Shown: positions 9,042 through 18,918, numbered from the stretch's first letter. The stretch is 64,000 nucleotides of DNA from Paenibacillus kribbensis (GCF_002240415.1 NZ_CP020028.1:2319501-2383500); one strand, 5' to 3'. Notes: generated by a model from the sequence alone, not told the origin. A program made the numbers and translations.

Positions 9042-9104
9042 TAGCAGAGTTGAGTAGAGTTAGCCAGAGCCAGTTGAGTTGAGATGAGAAGAGTGCAGTC
9101 CGAG
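9042..9104 (+). promoter_or_regulatory. Putative TRAP-binding (G/U)AG triplet array in the trp leader
   Basis: UAG or GAG triplets start at 9042, 9047, 9052, 9057, 9061, 9067, 9076, 9081, 9086, 9091 and 9102. CAG triplets at 9071 and 9096 fill two gaps, and most spacing is exactly 5 nt. Eleven NAG repeats with 2-nt spacers is the recognition pattern of TRAP, the 11-subunit tryptophan-activated RNA-binding protein. Location, periodicity and gene order (a predicted mtrB just left of the window) agree. By analogy, Trp-bound TRAP would wrap this RNA and block an antiterminator, so the terminator at 9290 forms. Confidence 0.8.
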
Positions 9105-9289
9105 CCAATTCCATATGAGATTACAGAGACCGACGGTGACAGTAAGCTGATGCCTATGAAAAGATGTATCTTCGACAGCGAAGCTTATTTGAGTTAGCCA
9201 CGGGTTATGCAGAGGGATAAGTGCATACTTTGCCTGTTTGTTGTAATCTTTTTACATATGGTCGCATTCTTATAATTTCAATAACTGAC

Positions 9290-9319
9290 AGCCTCTACCT
9301 TCCAGGTAGAGGCTTTTTT
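9290..9319 (+). terminator. trp operon attenuator terminator
   Basis: A perfect 11-bp stem (AGCCTCTACCT / AGGTAGAGGCT) with loop TCC is followed by T6, 48 nt before trpE. GTAGAG at 9054-9059, inside the triplet array, is complementary to CTCTAC (9293-9298) in the left arm, so a competing antiterminator can be drawn. That pairing is an inference. The leader between 9105 and 9289 shows no T-box motif. Confidence 0.8.
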
Positions 9320-9366
9320 ATATTCTCTCCTTTGGGTCTGCGCCAAATTGGAAAGGAAGTGATCTC

Positions 9367-10917
9367 ATGTTAACGCCGCATGTGGAGCAAGTGATAACGA
9401 TGGCGAATGAATTTAACCTGATTCCTGTGTACAAAAAAGTGCTGGCCGATATGGAGACGCCGATTCGGATTTTCCGTCGGTATGCGGAGCGGGACCGAGC
9501 CTTTCTGCTGGAGAGTGTAGAGGGAGGCGAGCAATGGGCGCGCCATTCATTCATCGGGACCGATCCGTTCCTGATGGTTTCGGGTAAAAAAGGCCGTTTG
9601 ATTTTGGAGCAACATGGCAAACGGCAAATTTTGAACGACAAGCCGCTTGAAGCGCTCAAGGCATTGCTTCGCAAATATCGCAGTCCCAAGCTGAAAGAAA
9701 TGCCTCCATTTACAGGCGGAGCGATCGGATTTTTTGGATATGATCTGCTTCAATACTATGAAAAGCTGCCGGAGCATTCGGTAGATGATTTGAATATGGA
9801 TGATATCCGTTTTATGTTCTGCGATCAGGTGATTGTTTTTGATCATGTGAAGCAGCAAATTTTGCTGGTTGGCAATGTACATGTGGGCGAAGGGTTCCGC
9901 GATGAGGACATTCGTGCTGCCTATGCTGAGGTGGAGCGCAAGCTGGAGGAAACGGCGCAGTATCTGCGCAAGCAAACACCACCGGAGAGATTGGGATCAG
10001 GTTCCATTCCTGATGATGTGGAACTGGGTGAGATTCAATCGAATGTGACGAAGGAGCAGTTTATTGCAAACGTGGAGCAGGCAAAGGAATATATTCGCTC
10101 TGGTGATATTTTTCAGGTTGTACTATCCCAGCGTTTTCACATTGATACTGAGGCTTCTCCTTTGCAGGTATACCGCGTGCTGCGCACGATGAACCCGTCG
10201 CCATACATGTATTATTTGAAAATGGATGACGAGATCATCGTGGGCACTTCGCCGGAGGCGCTTGTCAAGGTAGAAAACGGTCGGGTAGAAACCCGCCCTA
10301 TTGCAGGGACGAGGCCGCGTGGCGTCACGGAGACAGAGGATGCAGCACTTGCTGAAGAATTGTTGAAGGATGAAAAAGAACGTGCCGAGCATTTGATGCT
10401 GGTCGATTTGGGCAGAAATGATCTGGGCCGCGTATCCCGGTTCGGTACAGTCAAATGCGATACGTTTATGGAGATTGAACGCTATTCCCACGTCATGCAC
10501 ATTGTGTCCAACGTGTCGGGTGAACTGCGTGAGGATAAAGATTTCTTTGATGCTTTCCTGTCCTGCCTGCCAGCGGGCACCGTATCGGGGGCCCCGAAGC
10601 TGCGTGCCATGGAGATTATTGCCGAGCTGGAGCGGGAAGCGCGCGGACCCTATGCAGGAGCTATCGGATATTTGGGCTTTTCGGGCAATATGGATGCTTG
10701 TATTACGATCCGCACAATCGTGTTTAAAAAGAACCGGGCCTATGTCCAGGCAGGAGCAGGAATTGTGTGGGACTCGGTTCCGGAAAGCGAGTACCAGGAG
10801 ACGGTGAACAAGGCCAAGGCATTGCTGAAGGCAATCCGTACGGCAGAGGCGATGTTCCCGGCAACGACACAGCCCTACAACAGCGTCATCAATCAGGATT
10901 ATTTGTACACTCCCTAA
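9367..10917 (+). CDS. trpE: Anthranilate synthase component I
   Basis: Aminates chorismate and removes pyruvate to give anthranilate. The C-terminal chorismate-binding domain shows RPIAGTRPRG, DLGRNDLGRV, SCLPAGTVSGAPK and GAGIVWDSVPESEYQET. The 516-residue length is normal. The ATG at 9367 follows AAGGAAGTGAT; a later ATG at 9400 is possible. No trpG glutaminase lies in this operon; in Bacillales the shared pabA/trpG is in the folate operon. Expression is probably controlled by the TRAP-like leader just upstream. Confidence 0.97.
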   Translation: MLTPHVEQVITMANEFNLIPVYKKVLADMETPIRIFRRYAERDRAFLLESVEGGEQWARHSFIGTDPFLMVSGKKGRLILEQHGKRQILNDKPLEALKALLRKYRSPKLKEMPPFTGGAIGFFGYDLLQYYEKLPEHSVDDLNMDDIRFMFCDQVIVFDHVKQQILLVGNVHVGEGFRDEDIRAAYAEVERKLEETAQYLRKQTPPERLGSGSIPDDVELGEIQSNVTKEQFIANVEQAKEYIRSGDIFQVVLSQRFHIDTEASPLQVYRVLRTMNPSPYMYYLKMDDEIIVGTSPEALVKVENGRVETRPIAGTRPRGVTETEDAALAEELLKDEKERAEHLMLVDLGRNDLGRVSRFGTVKCDTFMEIERYSHVMHIVSNVSGELREDKDFFDAFLSCLPAGTVSGAPKLRAMEIIAELEREARGPYAGAIGYLGFSGNMDACITIRTIVFKKNRAYVQAGAGIVWDSVPESEYQETVNKAKALLKAIRTAEAMFPATTQPYNSVINQDYLYTP

Positions 10918-10992
10918 GCAAGTTTTGATCAAGTAACACTTCATTGCGGGAGACGGAACACACAAAAATCTGATTTTGAGGAGGAGACGACG

Positions 10993-12039
10993 ATGGAAGG
11001 ACATAACATGATGCAAGTGGGTTTAAGCCGGGTTATTGAGGGACAGCATCTTTCACGTGCGGAGGCCCGCAGTGTAATGGAACAGATTATGAGTGGGAGT
11101 GCCACGCAGGCGCAAATTGGCGGGCTGCTGACAGCTCTTCGTATCAAAGGAGAGACGGTGGATGAAATCACCGGCTTTGCCGAGGCTATGCGCAGTTACG
11201 CGAGTCCAGTGCTGACTGGAGAAGGTGAGACTCGTCTGCTGGACACATGCGGAACCGGAGGTTCGGGTATTCACAAGTTTAATATTTCTACAGTATCTGC
11301 TATCATCGCCGCTTCGCTGTCTGTACGGGTGGCGAAGCATGGCAATCGTTCTGCAAGCAGCCGCGCCGGAAGTGCAGATGTGCTGGAGGCACTCGGAGTC
11401 AACATTCACCTGACGAGTGATCAGGCTCGGTCATGTCTGGATCGGATCGGCATTTGTTTTTTATTTGCGCAGTTATATCATCCGTCGATGAAGCATGCTG
11501 CTGCGCCGCGTCGTGAGCTGGGAGTGCGGACGGTGTTCAATATGCTGGGTCCGTTGACGAATCCGGCTGGTGCAGATCGACAGCTGCTGGGCGTTTATGA
11601 TGCTGGAAAAACGGAAGTGATTGCCGAGGTGCTGAATCAGCTTGGCTCCAAACGGGCCATGGTTGTCAGCAGTCTGGACGGTTTGGATGAAATCAGTATT
11701 TCGGCTCCGACGCGAGTATCTGAGCTGAAGGACGGCAGGGTTCACACGTTCGAACTTCAGCCGTCGGACCTGGGCTTGCAGATGCATCATCTCGATCAGG
11801 TGCTGGGTGGAGATGCACAGGTTAACGCCGGCATTATACGGCGGATTTTGAACGGAGAGCGCGGAGCTTACCGGGACGTCGTGTTAGCGAATGCTGGCGC
11901 GTGTATTTATGTAGCAGGCGCAGCGGATACCTTGGCGGACGGAGTAGCGCGGGCGGCGGAAGCGATTGACACCGGGCTGGCACTGTCCAAGCTGGATCAA
12001 TTAATACAGGCGACGGGGGAATATCAATATGTATCTTGA
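10993..12039 (+). CDS. trpD: Anthranilate phosphoribosyltransferase
   Basis: Joins anthranilate to PRPP. The PRPP-binding glycine loop DTCGTGGSGIHKFNIST and KHGNRSASSRAGSADVLEALG are family hallmarks. The 348-residue length is normal. GAGGAGGAG lies 6 nt before the ATG. The 3' end overlaps trpC by 11 nt. Confidence 0.97.
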   Translation: MEGHNMMQVGLSRVIEGQHLSRAEARSVMEQIMSGSATQAQIGGLLTALRIKGETVDEITGFAEAMRSYASPVLTGEGETRLLDTCGTGGSGIHKFNISTVSAIIAASLSVRVAKHGNRSASSRAGSADVLEALGVNIHLTSDQARSCLDRIGICFLFAQLYHPSMKHAAAPRRELGVRTVFNMLGPLTNPAGADRQLLGVYDAGKTEVIAEVLNQLGSKRAMVVSSLDGLDEISISAPTRVSELKDGRVHTFELQPSDLGLQMHHLDQVLGGDAQVNAGIIRRILNGERGAYRDVVLANAGACIYVAGAADTLADGVARAAEAIDTGLALSKLDQLIQATGEYQYVS

Positions 12040-12823
12040 TAAAATTGTGGTGACGAAGCGACAGGAAGTAGAGCAGCTCAAGGAGCATTTTAATATCCGT
12101 GAAGCGGAACGGCTGGTTTCCAATTTGCCTGCAACAAGAGGATTTGAGGACGCGATAGCCGTGCGTCGCAACCGGCCGCTGGGGCTGATTGCTGAAGTGA
12201 AAAAGGCTTCTCCGTCCAAAGGGCTCATCCGACCGGATTTCCATCCGGTGAACATTGCCCGTGCCTATGAGGGAGCTGGAGCCGATTGTATTTCTGTCCT
12301 GACAGATGTGACGTATTTTCAGGGCAGTCCAGAATATTTGCAGCAAATTCGTGAGCAAGTAAACATTCCGCTGCTGCGAAAGGATTTTATCATTGATGAA
12401 CGGCAAATTTATGAAGCTCGTCTACTGGGAGCCGATGCGGTGCTATTGATTGCAGCTATACTGGAGCCACGTGTTTTGGGGTCGTTTATACAGATCGCCA
12501 AAGACCTGGGGCTGGACGCATTGGTGGAGGTGCATGACAGCGAGGAGCTTAAAGGGGTGCTGGATTTGGGCACAGCAACTCTGATTGGAGTAAACAATCG
12601 CAATTTGCGGACGTTCGAGACCCGCCTCCAAACGACGGAAGAGCTGATTGCACTGATCCCTAAAGGAGTTACGTTTATTAGTGAAAGCGGCATAGCCGGG
12701 CCTGAGGATGTAAAATATCTGCATTCGGTAGGCGCACACGGTATCCTGGTAGGAGAGCACCTGATGCGCAAGGATGATGTGGGTCAAGCTGTAGCGGATT
12801 TGATGAACGGGGTTACAGCATGA
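12029..12823 (+). CDS. trpC: Indole-3-glycerol phosphate synthase
   Basis: TIM-barrel enzyme closing the indole ring. AEVKKASPSKGLIRPDFHP contains the catalytic Lys and phosphate region. LLRKDFIIDERQIYEAR, GVNNRNLRTFE and FISESGI are conserved barrel strands. The length (264) is normal. The start lies inside the trpD 3' end and the stop overlaps trpF (ATGA), indicating tight coupling. Confidence 0.97.
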   Translation: MYLDKIVVTKRQEVEQLKEHFNIREAERLVSNLPATRGFEDAIAVRRNRPLGLIAEVKKASPSKGLIRPDFHPVNIARAYEGAGADCISVLTDVTYFQGSPEYLQQIREQVNIPLLRKDFIIDERQIYEARLLGADAVLLIAAILEPRVLGSFIQIAKDLGLDALVEVHDSEELKGVLDLGTATLIGVNNRNLRTFETRLQTTEELIALIPKGVTFISESGIAGPEDVKYLHSVGAHGILVGEHLMRKDDVGQAVADLMNGVTA

Positions 12824-13506
12824 AGAAAACGGGCGTAAAAATTTGTGGACTTCAAAGCGTTGAAGTGCTAAAATCTATGGTAAACTTACCGGTCGATTAT
12901 ATAGGTTTTGTGTTTGCCGACAGTAAGCGCCGGATTGACGGCGCACAGGCTGGAGAGCTGCTTCGCGTATTGGATGAATGGACTCCGGTCAGCAGACCGC
13001 GCAGCGTGGGTGTGTTTGTGAATCCAGATGATGCGCTGCTAAATGATGTGATGGAGCAAGCTCCATTGGATGTCATTCAGCTGCATGGACAGGAGAGTCC
13101 GCAGCGCTGCAGCGAGATCAGGGAGAGTTTTGGCGTACAGGTATTCAAGGCTTGGTCTGTAGACGGTCAGCAGCAGCCGATGAAGGGCCAGACGGAACGT
13201 CCGGCAGACGAATTGGAAGCCTATGCAGGTACAATTGACGCTTTACTGCTGGATACATATGACCCACTGTATGGTGGCGGTTCTGGCAGAACGTTTGCAT
13301 GGGATCGAATTCCGGCCTATCACGCTTGGACCCATCAACATGGAATTCCTTTGTTTGTAGCCGGCGGACTGACAGCTGATAATGCGGAAAAGCTGGTTGC
13401 CGAGTACCATCCTGAAGGGCTGGATGTGTCCAGCGGCGTAGAGACAAATGGAGTCAAGGACATTTCAAAAATCACGGCATTCGTAGAAAGGGTGAAGCAG
13501 GCATGA
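12820..13506 (+). CDS. trpF: Phosphoribosylanthranilate isomerase
   Basis: Amadori isomerase following trpC, kept as a separate protein as in Bacillus. KICGLQSVE carries the catalytic Cys and [14 protein letters not shown] the phosphate region; [20 protein letters not shown] and [15 protein letters not shown] are conserved. At 228 residues it is normal. It overlaps trpC and trpB by 4 nt each. Confidence 0.96.
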   Translation: MKKTGVKICGLQSVEVLKSMVNLPVDYIGFVFADSKRRIDGAQAGELLRVLDEWTPVSRPRSVGVFVNPDDALLNDVMEQAPLDVIQLHGQESPQRCSEIRESFGVQVFKAWSVDGQQQPMKGQTERPADELEAYAGTIDALLLDTYDPLYGGGSGRTFAWDRIPAYHAWTHQHGIPLFVAGGLTADNAEKLVAEYHPEGLDVSSGVETNGVKDISKITAFVERVKQA

Positions 13507-14699
13507 CACAATTACCTGATAGCAACGGACGTTTTGGGACATTTGGCGGACGCTTCGTACCGGAGACGTTAATGAACGCACTGATTGAATTGGAGGAATC
13601 CTACCGGAAGTATGCAGATGATCCGGAATTTAAAGCAGAGCTGAACGGACTTCTAAAGGACTATTCTGGCCGGGAAACACCGCTTTACCATGCAGAGCGT
13701 CTGAGCAAGCATTTAGGCGAGGCTAAAATTTACTTGAAGCGCGAAGATTTGAATCATACCGGTGCCCACAAAATCAATAATGCCTTGGCACAGGGATTGC
13801 TGGCGAAGCGCATGGGCAAACAAAAGGTCATTGCCGAAACAGGCGCAGGACAGCATGGTGTCGCGACAGCGACTGTAGCCGCGTTGCTTGGACTGGAATG
13901 CAAGGTGTTTATGGGTGAAGAGGATACTGTGCGCCAGCAGTTAAACGTATTCCGGATGCAGCTTTTGGGTGCAGAGGTCATTCCGGTGACATCGGGTACA
14001 CGTACACTTAAGGATGCCGGGAATGAAGCTTTGCGTTACTGGGTGAGCCATGTCCATGATACATTTTATATTTTGGGTTCGGCTGTTGGTCCCCATCCGT
14101 ATCCGATGATGGTGCGGGACTTCCAGCGAGTGATTGGTGATGAGACTCGCCGTCAGATTTTGGAAAAGGAAGGCAGACTCCCGGATGTCGTCGTGGCAGC
14201 GATCGGTGGCGGAAGCAATGCCATCGGCATGTTTTATCCTTTTATCGAGGATGAGGGCGTTGCTTTAATCGGTGTGGAAGCTGCTGGAAAAGGCGTTGAC
14301 ACAGAATTCCATGCGGCAACGATGAGCAAGGGAACGCAAGGGGTCTTCCAAGGCTCGATGAGTTATCTGCTTCAGGATGAATACGGACAAGTGCAGCCTG
14401 CGCATTCCATCTCGGCCGGACTGGATTATCCAGGTGTTGGACCGGAGCATTCGTATCTGAAAGATATTGAACGGGCCAAATATGTTCCAATTACCGATCA
14501 GGAAGCGCTCGATGCACTCCAGCTCCTCTGCCGTACAGAAGGCATACTTCCTGCATTAGAGTCGGCGCATGCCGTTGCGCAGGTCGTCAAGCTGGCACCT
14601 ACGTTGACGGCAGATGATATTATCGTAATTTGCTTGTCCGGGCGCGGGGATAAAGATGTGGACTCCATTATCAAGTATTTGGGAGGAAATCCGTCATGA
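13503..14699 (+). CDS. trpB: Tryptophan synthase beta subunit
   Basis: PLP enzyme condensing indole with serine. The PLP lysine is in [48 protein letters not shown] and [12 protein letters not shown] are diagnostic. The 398-residue length is normal for the major TrpB1 type. Both ends overlap their neighbours by 4 nt. Confidence 0.98.
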   Translation: MTQLPDSNGRFGTFGGRFVPETLMNALIELEESYRKYADDPEFKAELNGLLKDYSGRETPLYHAERLSKHLGEAKIYLKREDLNHTGAHKINNALAQGLLAKRMGKQKVIAETGAGQHGVATATVAALLGLECKVFMGEEDTVRQQLNVFRMQLLGAEVIPVTSGTRTLKDAGNEALRYWVSHVHDTFYILGSAVGPHPYPMMVRDFQRVIGDETRRQILEKEGRLPDVVVAAIGGGSNAIGMFYPFIEDEGVALIGVEAAGKGVDTEFHAATMSKGTQGVFQGSMSYLLQDEYGQVQPAHSISAGLDYPGVGPEHSYLKDIERAKYVPITDQEALDALQLLCRTEGILPALESAHAVAQVVKLAPTLTADDIIVICLSGRGDKDVDSIIKYLGGNPS

Positions 14700-15502
14700 A
14701 TTTAATTGATCAGGCGTTTGAACGCCTTAAAAGTGAAGGCAAAACGGCATTAATTCCTTTTCTGACGGTGGGCGACCCAGATGTGGAGACTACGGTGGAG
14801 ATTATTCGGCAGTTAGAGTCTGCCGGAGCCGATATATTGGAGCTGGGTGTTCCGTATTCCGACCCGCTGGCTGACGGTCCTGTCATTCAGCGTGCGTCTG
14901 AGCGTGCACTCAAACGGCAAATCTCGATCCGCACCTGCATGGAAACAGCTTCTCTGGCTAGGGCGGCAGGTTCAAGCCTGCCTTTTATTTTGTTTACGTA
15001 TTACAATCCTGTATTGCAGATGGGCATGGATGCTTTCTTTAGTGGCTTGCAGAAGCACGGTATCAGCGGTCTGATTATTCCCGACCTTCCGCTTGAGGAA
15101 GCGGAAGAGCTGGGAGCACGGGCGGCAGAGGTAGGAGTGCATCTAATCCCGCTGGTGGCTCCAACTTCTGAGCAGCGGATTGAGCGGATTGTCCGTCATG
15201 CCCGTGGATTTGTATATTGTGTATCCTCGCTTGGTGTAACCGGGGAGAGAGCTTCCTTTTTTGAAGGGATTGAGGGCTTTATTACGCAGGTCAAACGGCA
15301 TACCGACATTCCGGTGGCGATAGGCTTTGGTATTTCAAATCGGGAGCAGGTCGTCCGGTTCTCAGACATTTGTGATGGAGTTGTGGTTGGCAGTGCCATT
15401 GTGCGTCAGGTGGAGGAAGCCATTCCATTGCTGGAGGATTCTGCGCGCAGAGAAGAAGGGCTTTTGCAAATTCGTGATTTTGTGGCACAATTAAAGCAGT
15501 AA
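14696..15502 (+). CDS. trpA: Tryptophan synthase alpha subunit
   Basis: Cleaves indole-3-glycerol phosphate and channels indole to TrpB. Catalytic Glu and Asp lie in [28 protein letters not shown] and [13 protein letters not shown] bind phosphate. The 268-residue length is normal. It is the last of the six trp genes; hisC follows after about 60 nt. Confidence 0.97.
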   Translation: MNLIDQAFERLKSEGKTALIPFLTVGDPDVETTVEIIRQLESAGADILELGVPYSDPLADGPVIQRASERALKRQISIRTCMETASLARAAGSSLPFILFTYYNPVLQMGMDAFFSGLQKHGISGLIIPDLPLEEAEELGARAAEVGVHLIPLVAPTSEQRIERIVRHARGFVYCVSSLGVTGERASFFEGIEGFITQVKRHTDIPVAIGFGISNREQVVRFSDICDGVVVGSAIVRQVEEAIPLLEDSARREEGLLQIRDFVAQLKQ

Positions 15503-15561
15503 TTTGGCGTCAATATAGAGAGCAACACATTTAGTTCTGATTGGATAGAGGAGGTAGGGGC

Positions 15562-16665
15562 ATGCAACCTAAACCGCATATTGTACATTTGCCAGTATAT
15601 CAGCCCGGCAAACCGATTGAAGACGTAAAACGCGAGCTGGGACTTGATGAAGTGATCAAGCTTGCTTCCAATGAAAATCCGTATGGCAGTTCTCCCAAAG
15701 TATTGAAGGCCATTCAGCAGGAGTTTGCCAACATTAGTGTCTATCCTGACGGAAGCGCGGTAGCTTTGACACAGGCGCTGGCCAAACAGACGGGCCTGAA
15801 AGAGGAGCAGTTTATTTATGGCTGTGGCTCTGACGAAATTATTGCGTTGATTACGCGTGCGTTTCTGCTTCCCGGGGAAGAAAGCATCATGGCCGATCAG
15901 ACTTTTTCCGTATACAAAAGTAACGTGGAAATTGAGGGAGCGGTTGCTGTTGAGGTGCCTTTGCGCGACGGTGTGCATGATTTGGACGCTATGCTGGCTC
16001 AAATCAATGACCGTACAAAAATTATTTGGATTTGTAATCCGAATAATCCGACAGGCACCATTGTCCCCGAAGCAGAGCTGATTGCCTTTTTGGACCAGGT
16101 GCCAAAGCATGTGATGGTCGTGCTGGATGAGGCTTATGCCGAGTTTGTGACGGACCGCTCGTATCCGGACGGCATTCGTTTGTTGTCAGCGTATGAGAAT
16201 TTGGTGGTACTTCGCACGTTCTCCAAAATCTATGGTCTGGCTTCGCTGCGTATCGGCTATGGTATGGGTGCCGAGTCTACCATCCGTTTGATCAATCAGG
16301 TTCGTGAGCCGTTCAATACTTCACGGGTAGCGCAGGCTGCGGCGATTGCAGCTTTGGAGGACCAGGAATTTGTTCGGGAATGTCGGGATCGCAACGCAGA
16401 GGGCATAGCTTATTTGCAAAATGAGCTGGAGCGTCTTGGGCTGGAGTCTTTTCCGGCACACGGTAACTTTATTATGCTGGATGTGCGTCGTCCATCCGGT
16501 GAGGTTTTTCAGGAATTGCTTCGTAAAGGCGTGATCATTCGCGCTGGTCATCATAAATATCCGACATATATTAGGGTGTCCGTTGGATCGCAGCCGCAAA
16601 ATGAATTGTTTATCCGTGCGCTGGAACAGGTCCTGGGGGCGGAAGCGGCGAAAGTACGCCTATAA
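15562..16665 (+). CDS. hisC: Histidinol-phosphate / aromatic aminotransferase
   Basis: PLP class-II aminotransferase of 367 residues. The PLP lysine is in LRTFSKIYGLASLRIGYG; NPNNPTGT and LDEAYAEF are conserved. AGAGGAGG places the start at the ATG at 15562. In B. subtilis the hisC at this position serves both histidine and aromatic amino acid synthesis; the same dual role is inferred from its place between trpA and tyrA. Confidence 0.95.
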   Translation: MQPKPHIVHLPVYQPGKPIEDVKRELGLDEVIKLASNENPYGSSPKVLKAIQQEFANISVYPDGSAVALTQALAKQTGLKEEQFIYGCGSDEIIALITRAFLLPGEESIMADQTFSVYKSNVEIEGAVAVEVPLRDGVHDLDAMLAQINDRTKIIWICNPNNPTGTIVPEAELIAFLDQVPKHVMVVLDEAYAEFVTDRSYPDGIRLLSAYENLVVLRTFSKIYGLASLRIGYGMGAESTIRLINQVREPFNTSRVAQAAAIAALEDQEFVRECRDRNAEGIAYLQNELERLGLESFPAHGNFIMLDVRRPSGEVFQELLRKGVIIRAGHHKYPTYIRVSVGSQPQNELFIRALEQVLGAEAAKVRL

Positions 16666-16691
16666 TTTCCGCAGATGGGATTTGATAATTG

Positions 16692-17780
16692 ATGAAGATT
16701 GCCATTTTCGGCGTGGGATTGATTGGTGGGTCCCTCGCACTTTGTTTTAAAGGGAAGCCGGGCATCACCGTTGTGGGTCATGCCCATCTCCCTGAACTGG
16801 TGGAACCCATGTTAAGCCGTGGTGTCGTGGACACCGCGACTCTTTCGGTTGAAGAGGCGGCAGAGGATGCCGATTTTATTTTTTTATGCGTACCGGTTGG
16901 TTTACTGGAGCATTATCTGGAACTGTTAAGCAGGCTGCCGCTTAAAGCAGGTTGTATTATTACCGATGTAGGCAGCACGAAATCGTCGATTGCCAAAAAA
17001 GCAGCGGAAATTTCTTTGCATAACGCTTATTTTATCGGCGGTCATCCGATGGCCGGCTCGGAGCGTTCAGGTGTAAAGGCTGCTTCCGCGCTGCTGTTTG
17101 AGAACGCTTATTATGTGCTCTCCCCGGCAGAGGATGTGCCTGAGGAAGCGTACGGCTCGCTGGAGCGGCTGCTAAAATATACGGGGGCTCAGGTTGTACG
17201 CGTCCAGCCTGACATGCACGATGACATTGTCGGAGCAATCAGCCATCTTCCGCACATTATTGCAGCGGCCCTGGTCAATCAGGTGCGAAAGCACAATGAT
17301 GAAAATCCGCTATACCGCACATTGGCTGCGGGCGGATTCCGTGATATTACGCGCATAGCCTCTAGTGATCCGATTGTGTGGCGGGACATTTTGCTAAGTA
17401 ATCGCGATGTTTTGCTAGGTCTGCTGGAAGAATGGAACGGGCAGATTGAGCGTTTTACCCATTTACTGAGAACACAAGACGGAGAGGGAATCGCTGACGA
17501 GTTTTGGACGGCAGGTAATTTCCGTAGTGAACTGCCGGAGCGCCGCAAAGGTGTCATCGTCTCAACGTTTGATCTGTATATTGATGTACCGGATACCCCT
17601 GGTATTATCGGCAGGATTGCGATGGAACTGGGAAATCACAGTATTAACCTGAGCAATATGCAAATCATCGAAAGCAGGGAGGATGTTCCAGGCATTCTGC
17701 GGCTTTCCTTCCGACAGGAGCGGGATTGGGAACGTGCCAAAGTCCTGCTTGATTCGATGAGCTATAAAGTAGTGGTATAG
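16692..17780 (+). CDS. tyrA: Prephenate dehydrogenase with C-terminal ACT domain
   Basis: Oxidatively decarboxylates prephenate to 4-hydroxyphenylpyruvate. The N-terminal Rossmann motif is IFGVGLIGGSLAL. GGHPMAGSERSGV and HDDIVGAISHLPHI are catalytic-domain signatures. Residues from about 292 (LYIDVPDTPGIIGRI) form an ACT domain, probably for amino-acid feedback. The 362-residue length fits the Firmicute type. In B. subtilis aroE (EPSP synthase) follows directly; here a dispersed repeat and a leftward methyltransferase follow, so the supraoperon ends early. Confidence 0.96.
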   Translation: MKIAIFGVGLIGGSLALCFKGKPGITVVGHAHLPELVEPMLSRGVVDTATLSVEEAAEDADFIFLCVPVGLLEHYLELLSRLPLKAGCIITDVGSTKSSIAKKAAEISLHNAYFIGGHPMAGSERSGVKAASALLFENAYYVLSPAEDVPEEAYGSLERLLKYTGAQVVRVQPDMHDDIVGAISHLPHIIAAALVNQVRKHNDENPLYRTLAAGGFRDITRIASSDPIVWRDILLSNRDVLLGLLEEWNGQIERFTHLLRTQDGEGIADEFWTAGNFRSELPERRKGVIVSTFDLYIDVPDTPGIIGRIAMELGNHSINLSNMQIIESREDVPGILRLSFRQERDWERAKVLLDSMSYKVVV

Positions 17781-17803
17781 GAAGGAAAGCGGGTGTTTGT
17801 TAA

Positions 17804-17947
17804 GGAGGTCGCTCCGCGATCCATTTGGTCTTACGATCGCTGTTGCCGCCGGATTTTTTCGATCAGATGCTTTAATGGGAAAATCCGGCGGCAAAGGCGA
17901 ACGCTCCGCTTTCCAGATTCAAATGAACCTCTGCGTTACGGACCGCC
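17804..17947 (+). repeat. Dispersed palindromic repeat, copy 1
   Basis: About 144 nt sharing conserved blocks with copies at 41818-42000 and 43602-43752: left block ending in TTTGRTCTTACGATCGCTG, a central hairpin, then GGCGAACGCTCCGCTT, AGATTCAAAT and a CCGCC end. The central stem here is TTGCCGCCGGATTTT (17843-17857) with AAAATCCGGCGGCAA (17880-17894), a perfect 15-bp pair. It directly follows tyrA and may act as its transcript end. No coding function is visible. Confidence 0.8.
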
Positions 17948-18062
17948 TTAAAAGCACCACACTTTCTGGGAGTGAAGTTGCAGGAAAAGATTTAAAGCGA
18001 GCGAAGGTTCTCTTATGCTCGCTTTTTTGTTGCTTAAAGAGCAAGTGGAATCATTCTAGGTG

Positions 18063-18677
18063 TTACTTGGTTACTATGATTTTTCTATACATACCGTCGA
18101 ACATTATAGGTACATCCTCTTTGATCCGCAATTTTAGCTTTTGTTTTTCATACAGTTCTTCAAAATTCAACCCGATATCGGTTCCTAACACCTTAATAAC
18201 GGGCCTTATCGTTTTTTTGAATAATGAGGGCTTTTTTCCTTTAGGAGAAAACTTATCGAAAATAATAAGTTCCCCGTCTTTTTTCAAAACTCGCACCATC
18301 TCATCGAAGCATTTCTTTGCGTCAGGTACTACCGAGAGAATTAAACTTCCTACTACTATATCAAATTGCTCATCCATAAAATTCATTTGTTGAGCATCCA
18401 TTTCTAAGAATTGTATGGAGGTATTGGTAAATTTCTTTTTTGCTTTGTTAAGCATTTCAGGTGAATAATCTATGGCAGTAATATCCAGCCCGTAGTGATT
18501 TATCAATTCTAAATCTGCCCCAGTTCCTACACCTACAAAAAGTATTTTTTGCGCGCTATGAAATGACTTTTCTTGAAATATGATCTTTCTAGAATTGAGG
18601 AAGCTACCTGAATTGAAAAACTTATCATAAATTGGAGACCAAATCTTATATATTGCCTTGTTCCAGTTATTATTCAT
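18063..18677 (-). CDS. Class I SAM-dependent methyltransferase, substrate unknown
   Basis: A 204-residue Rossmann methyltransferase. The SAM motif is ILFVGVGTGADLELI, followed by ITAIDYSPEMLNKAKKKF and the late motif VLKKDGELIIFDKFSP. It resembles the UbiE-like/phospholipid N-methyltransferase group but I cannot assign a substrate. The start follows GGAGG with a 7-nt gap. The gene is visibly AT- and Lys-rich compared with its neighbours and stands alone on the minus strand between a dispersed repeat and a candidate sRNA, so horizontal acquisition is plausible. A TATAAT -10 box (18707-18712 on the reverse strand) lies 30 nt upstream. Confidence 0.85.
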   Translation of the reverse strand: MNNNWNKAIYKIWSPIYDKFFNSGSFLNSRKIIFQEKSFHSAQKILFVGVGTGADLELINHYGLDITAIDYSPEMLNKAKKKFTNTSIQFLEMDAQQMNFMDEQFDIVVGSLILSVVPDAKKCFDEMVRVLKKDGELIIFDKFSPKGKKPSLFKKTIRPVIKVLGTDIGLNFEELYEKQKLKLRIKEDVPIMFDGMYRKIIVTK

Positions 18678-18822
18678 TTCTTGCCTCCTACCCATTGAAA
18701 AAATTTATTATATAATAATGTGTTTTAATAGAATAATCAAATAATTGGTAAATTATTGAAAATTGGAGTTTATCAACCCACATGTGAGGCAACTGAATAC
18801 GCTAAAAAGGAGTAATTGTAAA

Positions 18823-18912
18823 CAAAAAAAAGACCACCCGGGCAAAGCCCCAGGTGGTAGCTACTTTTCTGAAGTAGCTGAGTAGGATAGGAGTGGAGAG
18901 AAACCATACTGT
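18823..18912 (-). ncRNA. Candidate small RNA (about 90 nt)
   Basis: On the minus strand a perfect promoter is followed by a C/U-rich single-stranded start (pyrimidine-rich around 18880-18905). Next come an 8-bp hairpin (AGCTACTT / AAGTAGCT, 18859-18879) and a terminator hairpin (ACCACC...GGTGGT, 18833-18858) with T8. There is no ribosome site before the only ATG. The CCACUCC/CCUA-type stretch could pair with Shine-Dalgarno sequences, as in RoxS/FsrA-like regulators; that target model is inference. It could alternatively be an attenuated leader of the methyltransferase gene, although that gene appears to have its own -10 box. Confidence 0.6.
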
Positions 18913-18918
18913 ACTTTC

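Noticed and set aside
8985..9289. T-box riboswitch in the trp leader
   Set aside because: No T-box GGTGG core or specifier stem was visible; the triplet array fits TRAP control better.
10123..11016. A 297-residue minus-strand reading frame opposite trpE
   Set aside because: It mirrors the trpE coding frame, is rich in Cys, His and Arg as antisense frames usually are, and has no ribosome site.
17797..18393. A 198-residue + strand reading frame crossing dispersed repeat copy 1 and lying antisense to the methyltransferase
   Set aside because: No ribosome site, composition unlike a protein, and it runs through the palindrome and opposite a clear minus-strand methyltransferase.
18776..18908. Short leader peptide starting at an ATG in the candidate sRNA
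   Set aside because: The frame is open for about 44 codons, but no Shine-Dalgarno precedes it and it crosses the terminator.
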